The translations under genes were made by a program, and so were the position numbers. Source: Methanomicrobiales archaeon (lineage in GTDB: Archaea > Halobacteriota > Methanomicrobia > Methanomicrobiales > JACTUA01). Taken from it: a stretch of DNA of 5,931 nt. Of the stretch, positions 1 to 5,105 are shown one piece after another. The notes beneath the pieces are model-generated. The model searched no databases. It was given only the letters and a program-made list of their open reading frames with translations, and was not told the origin of the DNA. Positions within the stretch are counted from its first letter, which is position 1, and each line of letters starts with the position of its first letter. The stretch covers positions 1 to 5,931 of the forward strand of contig JAJRCY010000063.1 of NCBI GenBank assembly GCA_028678715.1, written 5' to 3'.

Positions 1-1
1 A

Positions 2-841
2 AAGAGGAAGAAGGTTCTCGCGGAGTCTGAACAGCACAAAAATCGCAGGAACGAACTGAACGCCCAGGCCAGCAAGAGTGCCAGCGAGCGCAATGCTCTG
101 AACACCCAGACCCGGGGGTTCGTTGACGAGGCCCAGAAGAACAAGGAGCTCCGGGACAAGTACAACAGCGAGGTCCAGGCCTTAAAAGAGCAGCGCAATG
201 AGCTGAACAAGAAGGCCAACGAGATCTTTGACGAGATCGAGGTCTACAAGAAGGATCACGGCACGATCCGCAACCGTGGTGTCAAGGAGCTGCAGAAGCA
301 GATCGAGTTCCTGGAGTTCCGGCAGCAGACCGAGGTCTTCTCCACCGACAAGGAGCGGGAACTGATCGACAAGATCAAGCAGATGAAGGAGCAGGCCAGG
401 GAGCAGGAGGCGGAGCTGGAGCAGCACCAGGAGATCCGGGCGAAACTCGGCCAGGGAAGGGATTTCCGGAGGGATGCATCGGAGATCCACGCGAAGGTGA
501 CGGAGATGGCGGACCTCGCCCAGACGCACCACGACGCCATGGTGGAGTGCTACAAGAAGGCTGACAAGTCCCGGGAGGCGGCGGACGAGGTGCACCGCAA
601 GTTCGTGGAGGCTCAGGAAGCGGCCGACGCCGAGCACAAGTTCTTCATCGCCTGCCAGAAGGAACTGCGGGACTACGACAAGGTGATCAGCGGCCTGCGG
701 AAGAAGACCAGGAAGACCAAGGTGTCGAAGGAGCAGAAGGCGGTGAGGAAGGAGGCGGAGCGCATCTTCAACCTCTTCCGCGGCGGGGAGAAGCTCACCA
801 CCGACGATATCCTGCTCCTGCAGCGGTCCAAACTCATCTGA
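2..841 (+). CDS. Archaeal coiled-coil protein, COG1340-like (5' truncated by window edge)
   Basis: The frame is open from base 2 to a TGA at 839-841, giving 279 residues; the start lies left of the window. The product is almost entirely Lys/Glu/Arg/Gln/Ala-rich and helical with no membrane segment or signal peptide, so a cytoplasmic long coiled coil is expected. A short break with Gly/His/Thr (DHGTIRNRGVKEL, about residues 86-98 of the visible part) could be a hinge. A basic patch, LRKKTRKTK, lies near residues 231-239, and the C-terminus is a short hydrophobic tail ending LLLQRSKLI. The architecture and tail match the archaeal family COG1340, uncharacterized coiled-coil proteins usually near 290 residues, so probably little is missing. 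Homologues are sometimes labelled phosphoserine phosphatase, but no HAD motif DxDxT is visible here. Function is unknown; a structural or nucleoprotein-associated role is only a guess. The next gene has its own promoter, so this one probably ends its own transcript. Confidence 0.85.
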   Translation, partial: KRKKVLAESEQHKNRRNELNAQASKSASERNALNTQTRGFVDEAQKNKELRDKYNSEVQALKEQRNELNKKANEIFDEIEVYKKDHGTIRNRGVKELQKQIEFLEFRQQTEVFSTDKERELIDKIKQMKEQAREQEAELEQHQEIRAKLGQGRDFRRDASEIHAKVTEMADLAQTHHDAMVECYKKADKSREAADEVHRKFVEAQEAADAEHKFFIACQKELRDYDKVISGLRKKTRKTKVSKEQKAVRKEAERIFNLFRGGEKLTTDDILLLQRSKLI

Positions 842-913
842 ACCTCTTTTCCCATCCCTTTCACCAGTCAGTGGCTCAGAGGGATTGCCATCCAGAGGAG
901 CCCATCTTTTCGT

Positions 914-976
914 GGGGGTGGGATCGGGAGGGGGCTCTGTTCCCTCCCGTCGCCCACCCCCGGTGAGGAGGGGTGG
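914..976. repeat. Palindromic intergenic repeat, copy A
   Basis: A long inverted repeat sits between the coiled-coil gene and the DUF373 promoter. Outer arms 914-922 (GGGGGTGGG) and 953-961 (CCCACCCCC) pair perfectly over 9 bp. Inner arms 925-932 (CGGGAGGG) and 942-949 (CCCTCCCG) pair perfectly over 8 bp. A small 2/3-base internal loop separates them, and the apical loop is 933-941. The sequence to 976 aligns with 5041-5102, including an identical 15-mer, CGGGAGGGGGCTCTG. It could act as a transcript 3'-end stabiliser, a terminator element or a mobile REP-like unit. A T-rich stretch (CTCTTTTCCC, 844-853) just after the upstream stop may be the actual termination signal. Confidence 0.75.
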
Positions 977-1045
977 CCAAGTTGATTTCCCACCATCAGC
1001 ACAAAGTGAGATGCTTGTCACCATCTCCTCCCCGCCGGCGTGACC

Positions 1046-1054
1046 AATAAATAG
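1046..1054 (+). promoter_or_regulatory. TATA box of the DUF373 gene
   Basis: AATAAATAG is the only AT-rich octamer-like element in this GC-rich gap. Its centre is about 27 bases before the ATG at 1077. Archaeal TATA boxes typically lie about 26-27 bases before the transcription start, so the transcript should begin at or within a base or two of the start codon (leaderless). This agrees with the lack of a convincing Shine-Dalgarno sequence before 1077. Confidence 0.6.
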
Positions 1055-1076
1055 ATCCGGGGCGAATGAGAGTACA

Positions 1077-2183
1077 ATGACGGGATCCGGGACGCTCGTT
1101 CTCTGCGTGGATCGCGATGACGACATCGGGTTCAAGGCCGACATTGCGAGCCCGGTGATCGGGCGCGAGGCATGCCTTGCGGCAGCCAATGCCCTCGCGC
1201 TCCGGGATCCGGAGGACTCGGATGTCAACGCCATCTTCCAGGGGATCCGGATCTATGATTCCCTCATCGCTAGGGGGGAAACTGCCTCTATTGCAATCCT
1301 GGCCGGGAACCACATGCAGATGCTGGAGGGTGACCGGAAGATCGCAGCATCCCTTGAGGAGGTGATCCGGACCACAAAGGCGGCGTCCTGCGTCCTGATC
1401 TCGGACGGGGCCGAGGATGAGTACGTGCTGCCCATCATCCAGTCCCGGATTCCGGTCTCCAGCGTGCAGCGGGTGATCGTATCCCAGATGCCCAACCTGG
1501 AGAGCTCCTACTACACCATCAAGAAGCTGCTGGACGACCCCAAGGTGGCCCGCGTGCTCCTTATACCTCTCGGTCTCGCCATGCTCCTCTACGCCACCGC
1601 GTACCTGATGGGATACCCGGAAGGGGCCACGATCATTGTCGTGGGGGTCATCGGCCTCTACACCCTCTTCAAGGGTTTCGGCGTGGACGAGGTCTTCGGG
1701 GCCGGCATGGAGACCCTCCGTACCTCCTTCACCCGGGGCCGGTTCTCATTTGTCACCTACATCTCGGCTATGTTGCTTGTCGTGATCGGTGTGATCCTGG
1801 GCCTCTCCAGCCTGCTGCAGTACTACTCCGCAGCCTTCAGCCCGGGCCTCTTCCTGTACCTGGTGGCCTTCCTCTATGGTGCCGTCGGGTGGTTCACGGC
1901 CGCTGGCCTGATCATCGCGGGGGGAAAAGCCATCGATACCTTCATGACCGAGCGGGGGAACCTCCACCGGGTGATCGTGCTCCCGTTCTTCGTCGGTGCC
2001 ATCGGGGTCATCGCCTACGGGGCCAGCATCTATACCCTGTCGCTCTCCAACCTGGCCTACTTCCCCGTCACCCCGGAACAGGGGGGGACGTACATCCTCC
2101 TCTCCATCATCGGCGGGCTCTTCTGCGCCTTCTTCGGGGTGTACCTGCGATCGGTGATCGAGAAGAGAAAGACAGAAGGGTAG
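1077..2183 (+). CDS. DUF373 family membrane protein
   Basis: A 368-residue protein starting at ATG 1077. An in-frame TGA at 1041-1043 and the TATA spacing rule out a longer form. Residues 1-155 form a soluble domain with acidic signatures: LVLCVDRDDDIG (7-18), RDPEDSDVNAIF (43-54), AGNH (76-79), LISDGAEDEYVLPIIQSR (107-124) and VIVSQMPNLESSYY (133-146). About six hydrophobic helices follow, near 158-178, 183-200, 224-248, 256-281, 298-322 and 337-357, then a charged tail, EKRKTEG. The N-terminal CVDRDDDIG block and this layout match DUF373 (COG2237), an archaeal membrane protein family of unknown function. The clustered aspartates suggest metal or nucleotide binding, which is inference. The gene has its own promoter, and its stop lies 10 bases from the stop of the opposing gene. 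Confidence 0.92.
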   Translation: MTGSGTLVLCVDRDDDIGFKADIASPVIGREACLAAANALALRDPEDSDVNAIFQGIRIYDSLIARGETASIAILAGNHMQMLEGDRKIAASLEEVIRTTKAASCVLISDGAEDEYVLPIIQSRIPVSSVQRVIVSQMPNLESSYYTIKKLLDDPKVARVLLIPLGLAMLLYATAYLMGYPEGATIIVVGVIGLYTLFKGFGVDEVFGAGMETLRTSFTRGRFSFVTYISAMLLVVIGVILGLSSLLQYYSAAFSPGLFLYLVAFLYGAVGWFTAAGLIIAGGKAIDTFMTERGNLHRVIVLPFFVGAIGVIAYGASIYTLSLSNLAYFPVTPEQGGTYILLSIIGGLFCAFFGVYLRSVIEKRKTEG

Positions 2184-2193
2184 AGGCCTGAGT

Positions 2194-2640
2194 TCACAGG
2201 TAGTAATACCCGATCCCGCGGGGGGTCCCGGGCGCCATGCGAAATGCCTGGGTGTACTGGGGGGTCCTCACGGTGATGAGGGGCACCGTCACCCCGAACT
2301 GATGCTCTGGGAACCAGTAGGTGCCGTCGCCGTAATCCACGGATGCACCCTCCACCCGCACCACCGCGTGGGAGGTGTCGATCTCCTCTACACGGGCACC
2401 CGGGAAATTCAGCACCCGCTTTACCTTCTGCTCCAGGTCGCCAGTCCCCAGCAGGAACACGAGAAAACGCATCCCACCGGCAAGGTTGTAGTCCATCCGG
2501 ACCCGGGCGTCATCGCCGTCCAGGGTGATGGCCACCTGGTCGACGTTGAGGTAGCCCTCGCTGCTGGTGACAGCCGCGGCCGTGGGCAGCACGAGCGCGG
2601 TGAGAATGAGAGCGAGAAGGGCGTACCTCAACGGGATCAT
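2194..2640 (-). CDS. Predicted secreted hypothetical protein
   Basis: A 148-residue protein starting at ATG 2640 on the minus strand. The N-terminus is a clear signal peptide: short n-region with Arg5, hydrophobic core of about residues 6-19 (ALLALILTALVLP), then an Ala-rich site, so Sec export with cleavage near residue 23 is likely. The mature part of about 125 residues has no cysteine and no second membrane helix. It alternates hydrophobic and polar residues (VDQVAITLDGDDARVRMDY, 33-51; HAVVRVEGASVDYGDGTYWF, 91-110), suggesting a beta-rich fold. A segment GGMRFLVFLLGTGDLEQKVKRVL (55-77) may be an amphipathic helix. I do not recognise a named family. The start is supported by a TATA box about 27 bases upstream and no Shine-Dalgarno site. 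It converges on the DUF373 gene, so the two transcripts may overlap at their 3' ends. Confidence 0.8.
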   Translation of the reverse strand: MIPLRYALLALILTALVLPTAAAVTSSEGYLNVDQVAITLDGDDARVRMDYNLAGGMRFLVFLLGTGDLEQKVKRVLNFPGARVEEIDTSHAVVRVEGASVDYGDGTYWFPEHQFGVTVPLITVRTPQYTQAFRMAPGTPRGIGYYYL

Positions 2641-2663
2641 AACCGGAGTACGATCCGCACCGG

Positions 2664-2671
2664 CTTATAAA
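2664..2671 (-). promoter_or_regulatory. TATA box of the secreted-protein gene
   Basis: On the minus strand this reads TTTATAAG, a near-consensus archaeal TATA box, preceded by the purine-rich AAGGA that could serve as a BRE. Its centre is about 27 bases before the ATG at 2640, placing the transcript start essentially at the start codon. No Shine-Dalgarno sequence is seen in between, so leaderless translation is the simplest reading. Confidence 0.72.
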
Positions 2672-2690
2672 TCCTTATCGGTCCAGCAGG

Positions 2691-2708
2691 TGTCCGGGGA
2701 TCCGGACA
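2691..2708. other. Perfect stem-loop between the ABC1 gene and the next promoter
   Basis: TGTCCGG (2691-2697) and CCGGACA (2702-2708) form a perfect 7-bp stem with a 4-base loop, GGAT. It lies about 78 bases past the ABC1 kinase stop and about 20 bases before the TATA box of the secreted-protein gene, both on the minus strand. It could help end the kinase transcript or be a dyad operator for the next promoter. A second palindrome, CGGGGCCCCG (2770-2779), lies just after the kinase stop. The U-tracts here are short (CGTTTTC), so a terminator assignment is weak. Confidence 0.35.
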
Positions 2709-2785
2709 GGAAATGGCCAGAAAACGGCCCGGAAATGTGATATCTCATAGTATTCCGCGTATTCAGGATCGGGGCCCCGCCCCGT

Positions 2786-4417
2786 TCAGTGGCTGAAACT
2801 GTGGTACAGGGCATAGAAGCCCATGACCACCGCTGACATGTACACGAGGGTTGCAAAGAGGTCCGCGATGCCCGCGGCTCCGGCCCGGGACGAGAAGATG
2901 ACAAGGGACGAACCGATGACAAGGGCCGCGATGATCAGGCCGACAAGGATCTTGTCCGTGGATTTGTCCATCGCATGCTGCAGCCGCTGCAGGTCGGTGT
3001 CCACCATCTCCAGCCTTATGGCCCCGCTGGAGAACCTCCGCAGGATGGCATTCAGGTTGCCGGGGAGTTCGATGAACCCTTCGAGGGCTGTGGTGGCGGA
3101 GCGCCGGACCCGGTTCGCCACCTCCTGTGCGGTCACGTCCCGGGCGGCCATGTCCTCCAGGTACGGCTCCACATACCGCGTGAAGTTGAACTCCGGGTCA
3201 AGTCTCACTCCAATATCAGCCACCATCATCACCACCTTCAGCATCAGCATCAGGTTCATGGGCACGTTCAGGCTGTAGCGGCGCATGACAGCCGTGAGTT
3301 CGCTCACCATCTGGCTGAAGTTCACCTCCCCCAGCTGGAATTCGCTGTAGTCCATGAGGGCGATGTACAGGTCGTCCCGCAGGGAATCCATTTGCTCAGG
3401 CCGTATCTGGATGCCCAGCTTCTCGAAGGACCGGAGCATCATGTCGATGTCATTGGTCACGATGGAGGTGAGGAGGTTGATGAACACCCACCGTTTCTCC
3501 GGGCGGATGATCCCCACGATCCCGAAGTCCAGGAAGACCAGATCGCCCTTTGCGGTGACCAGCAGGTTCCCGGGGTGGGGGTCGCCGTGGAAGAACCCGT
3601 CCTCGAAGATCTGCTTTATATACGCGGTGAAGCCGGTCTTCCCGATCTTCTTCGGGTCGTGCCCCATCCGCCGCAGGGCCTCCACGTCATCCACCCGCAC
3701 CCCCTCGATGAACTCCATGACGAGCATTCGGGGACCCGAGTATTCCCAGTAGATCTTCGGGCACCGAACTTTGGGTATCCCCTGCATGTTCCGGGTCAGC
3801 CGCTCGGCGTTCTTGCCGTCCCGGATGAAGTCCAGTTCCTTCCGGATCTGGACAGCAAAGTCCTCCACCATCCCCCCGGGGTTGTACACCTTCAGGTCCG
3901 GAAAGAGCGTCTCCACCCGTTTCGCCATCCACCTCAGGATCACGATGTCCTTCTCGATGATGGCAGGGATCCCCGGGCGCTGCACCTTCAGCGCCACGGG
4001 AGTCCCGTCAGCCAGCACCCCCCGGTACACCATCGAGATCGAGGCCGAGCCCACGGGGGTCTCGTCGATGTTTCGGAAGGTGCAGGAGAGGTCGCCGCAG
4101 TACTCTTCAAAGATCGGCCTGACTTCGGAGAAAGGTAACGGCGCCACCTGGTCCTGCAGTTTCTGCAGTTCTGCGATCAGCTCCGGCGGCAGGATTTCGG
4201 TTCTCGTGGACGCGATCTGGCCGAACTTGATGAACGTGGGCCCCAGTTCCTCAATGGCCAGCCGGATGCGCTGGTACACCGGCAACTGCTGGGGAAAGTG
4301 CCGCTGCATGAACCGCCAGTTCCGGACGGACGGGAGATACTCGTCCAGCAGAATGCCGAACCCGTACTTCCAGAGCACATTCGCGATCTGCCTGTACCGC
4401 CGGAACCGCGTGACCAT
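2786..4417 (-). CDS. ABC1/UbiB-like atypical protein kinase family protein (AarF type)
   Basis: A complete 543-residue member of the ABC1/UbiB/ADCK family, cytoplasmic with a C-terminal membrane anchor. The ATG at 4417 is fixed by an in-frame TAG two codons upstream. Family motifs appear in order: the KxGQ motif in ELGPTFIKFGQ (K64, G66, Q67), a modified glycine loop PVGSASISMVYRG (121-133) in place of the usual Ala-rich loop, VALKVQRPG with invariant Lys144, the KELDF block with Glu194, the catalytic HGDPHPGN (277-284, Asp279), and LDFG with metal-binding Asp297. Two hydrophobic helices near 489-509 and 518-538 match the UbiB membrane tail. Bacterial and mitochondrial members support quinone synthesis by an ATPase-like activity. 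Methanomicrobiales are not known to make quinones, so the archaeal role may concern other isoprenoid lipids (inference). No clear TATA box or Shine-Dalgarno precedes the start. Confidence 0.95.
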   Translation of the reverse strand: MVTRFRRYRQIANVLWKYGFGILLDEYLPSVRNWRFMQRHFPQQLPVYQRIRLAIEELGPTFIKFGQIASTRTEILPPELIAELQKLQDQVAPLPFSEVRPIFEEYCGDLSCTFRNIDETPVGSASISMVYRGVLADGTPVALKVQRPGIPAIIEKDIVILRWMAKRVETLFPDLKVYNPGGMVEDFAVQIRKELDFIRDGKNAERLTRNMQGIPKVRCPKIYWEYSGPRMLVMEFIEGVRVDDVEALRRMGHDPKKIGKTGFTAYIKQIFEDGFFHGDPHPGNLLVTAKGDLVFLDFGIVGIIRPEKRWVFINLLTSIVTNDIDMMLRSFEKLGIQIRPEQMDSLRDDLYIALMDYSEFQLGEVNFSQMVSELTAVMRRYSLNVPMNLMLMLKVVMMVADIGVRLDPEFNFTRYVEPYLEDMAARDVTAQEVANRVRRSATTALEGFIELPGNLNAILRRFSSGAIRLEMVDTDLQRLQHAMDKSTDKILVGLIIAALVIGSSLVIFSSRAGAAGIADLFATLVYMSAVVMGFYALYHSFSH

Positions 4418-4522
4418 TGCCTAGAGATCAGACACCGGGAGAGAAAGAGATAGTGGTTCGTGCGGGATTGAGAGGACCGGTCGCAGGGCTGGTTCGGAAT
4501 TGAGTTGGAGGGACACACAAAC

Positions 4523-4570
4523 CATGGGGAGGGATTCCTGCAGAGAGGACATCCGCCCCCACCCCCCATG
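4523..4570. repeat. Imperfect hairpin 1, possible repeat copy C
   Basis: Outer arms CATGGGG (4523-4529) and CCCCATG (4564-4570) pair perfectly. Inside, GGATTCCT (4532-4539) pairs with AGGA-C-ATCC (4546-4554) with a single bulged C and a 6-base loop, GCAGAG. The right part, CCACCCCCC followed by GAGGA, resembles the right ends of repeat copies A and B (CCACCCCC then GAGGAG or GGAGGAG). It may therefore be a shortened, diverged member of the same family. That link is tentative. Confidence 0.5.
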
Positions 4571-4620
4571 AGGATAGTTCCCTGTTCGGAAGGACGTCTC
4601 GTCCTGACAAGGGGAATCCT
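4571..4620. other. Imperfect hairpin 2, adjoining hairpin 1
   Basis: AGGA (4571-4574) and TTCCC (4578-4582) pair with GGGAA (4612-4616) and TCCT (4617-4620). An inner perfect stem, AGGACG (4591-4596) with CGTCCT (4600-4605), is closed by a 3-base loop. The structure begins on the base after hairpin 1 ends, so the two form a continuous ~98-base structured block. It would form in RNA from either strand: as the YHS 3' region or an ABC1 leader on the minus strand, or as a small RNA. No promoter for an independent RNA was found. Confidence 0.45.
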
Positions 4621-4709
4621 CCCTGCTCCTGCCGGGCTGTTTCAGGCAGAGAGAAGAAGCGGGAGGAAGTGTTCACTCTGCCGAGGCCGATAAGGCGGGG
4701 AACGCCCCC

Positions 4710-4892
4710 TCAGCAGGACATCTGCGGATCGATATGAAATGTTGTGGCCAGCCGCGCGTAGCGTTCCGGATTCTCCTCGAACTTCTTCCGGCAGCTCGCC
4801 GTGCAGAAGAAGTACTCCTGCCCTTTGAAGCTGGCCCTGTGCTTCGCCCCTCTCTCTTCCACTTCTCCGTAACAGACCGGGTCGGTTGCCAT
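4710..4892 (-). CDS. Small YHS-domain protein
   Basis: A 60-residue protein that is essentially one YHS domain. It begins MATDPVCYGEV, matching the usual DPVCGM start of the domain with Tyr-Gly in place of Gly-Met. It continues with a short beta region (RASFKGQEYFFC) and the hallmark FFCTASCRKKFEENPERYA (29-47), with Cys7, Cys30 and Cys34 as likely metal ligands. YHS domains occur alone or fused to copper or other heavy-metal ATPases and monooxygenases; metal binding or delivery is the likely role, but the metal cannot be told from the sequence. A further Cys is the very last residue (MSC, Cys60). The ATG at 4892 is preferred because GGAGG (4901-4905) lies 8 bases upstream. A longer form from GTG 4928 would add 12 charged residues and place the Shine-Dalgarno inside the gene. 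No membrane segment is seen. Confidence 0.88.
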   Translation of the reverse strand: MATDPVCYGEVEERGAKHRASFKGQEYFFCTASCRKKFEENPERYARLATTFHIDPQMSC

Positions 4893-4900
4893 CCACGCTC

Positions 4901-4905
4901 CCTCC
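4901..4905 (-). promoter_or_regulatory. Shine-Dalgarno site deciding the YHS start
   Basis: The minus strand reads AAAGGAGGGAGCGTGG directly before the ATG at 4892, with GGAGG 8 bases from it. This is the only strong ribosome binding site near a gene start in the window and favours the 60-residue form. Confidence 0.8.
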
Positions 4906-4928
4906 TTTCTCTCTCTGTTCACCCGCAC

Positions 4929-4938
4929 CGATAAGAAA
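4929..4938 (-). promoter_or_regulatory. Probable TATA element of the YHS gene
   Basis: On the minus strand the AT-rich element TTTCTTATCG lies about 42 bases before the ATG at 4892. A start about 26 bases downstream would fall near 4908 and give a leader of about 16 bases just covering the Shine-Dalgarno site. The element is a poor TATA match, so this is a position-based call. Confidence 0.4.
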
Positions 4939-5000
4939 GTGACGGTAACGGGGCAGGGAAAAGGGTGGGTGCATCATCACACCGCCACAGTGCAATTCGG

Positions 5001-5040
5001 ATCCCTCCATCGGAAAAAGAAATGGAGGGGATATCCCCTC
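5001..5040 (-). terminator. Probable 3'-end signal of the MFS transporter transcript
   Basis: Reading leftwards from the MFS stop, the transcript would pass through repeat copy B, then a perfect 16-bp palindrome (GAGGGGATATCCCCTC, 5025-5040), then ATTTCTTTTTCC (5012-5022 region). U-rich tracts are the main archaeal termination signal, and this is the best one in the window. The U-tract also forms the loop of a second hairpin, whose arms are 5001-5010 and 5022-5032 (10 bp with one bulged G). The two hairpins share bases and cannot both form fully. Confidence 0.45.
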
Positions 5041-5102
5041 GGGGGAGGGCGACGGGAGGGGGCTCTGCCCCTTCCCGAATCCACCCCCACGGAGGAGAGT
5101 GG
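5041..5102. repeat. Palindromic intergenic repeat, copy B
   Basis: This aligns with 914-976 over its whole length, roughly three quarters identical by eye, in the same orientation. The inner stem is CGGGAGGGGG (5053-5062) with CCCCTTCCCG (5068-5077): ten pairs including one G-U, loop CTCTG. The outer arms GGGGGAGG (5041-5048) and CCACCCCC (5081-5088) pair except for one A-A mismatch, where copy A has a T-A pair. It sits 3 bases past the end of the MFS gene, so it lies in that gene's 3' untranslated region. Confidence 0.75.
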
Positions 5103-5105
5103 AGA

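Larger units (their letters stand above)
4418..4709. other. Non-coding gap between the YHS and ABC1 genes
   Basis: This 292-base stretch separates two minus-strand genes. I see no convincing gene in it. It holds a purine-rich stretch (4436-4452), the paired hairpin block 4523-4620, and a short hairpin (GGGG-AACG-CCCC, 4697-4708) directly after the YHS stop that could mark the end of that transcript. It must also carry the ABC1 promoter, but no good TATA element stands out. Confidence 0.6.

Noticed and set aside
2..841. Phosphoserine phosphatase function, as sometimes attached to homologues
   Set aside because: No HAD-type catalytic motif is visible and the whole sequence is coiled coil.
1066..1080. 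Four-codon mini-frame ATG..TGA overlapping the DUF373 start, possible translational coupling
   Set aside because: The TATA spacing places transcription start near 1076, so the mini-frame would not be transcribed intact.
182..1234. Long open frame on the minus strand (350 codons) opposite the coiled-coil gene
   Set aside because: It arises from the GAG/CTC-type codon bias of the coiled-coil gene; the translation is Leu/Arg-rich low-complexity and runs through repeat copy A and the DUF373 promoter.
2975..4138. Long open frame on the plus strand (387 codons) opposite the ABC1 kinase
   Set aside because: The translation is His/Pro/Val-rich with no family motif, while the opposite strand encodes every hallmark of an ABC1 kinase.
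4428..4676. 82-codon minus-strand frame in the gap before the ABC1 gene
   Set aside because: No Shine-Dalgarno or promoter, unremarkable composition, and it passes through both hairpins.
4505..4693. 62-codon plus-strand frame in the same gap
   Set aside because: Contains a proline run from the C-rich hairpin arm and has no start signals or recognisable domain.
4893..4928. Upstream GTG start extending the YHS protein by 12 residues
   Set aside because: The strong GGAGG site would lie inside the gene, and the added residues are not part of the YHS domain; ATG 4892 fits better.
4523..5102. The repeats as a CRISPR array or transposon ends
   Set aside because: Copies are isolated, diverged and separated by genes, with no regular spacers, no transposase and no target-site duplication seen.
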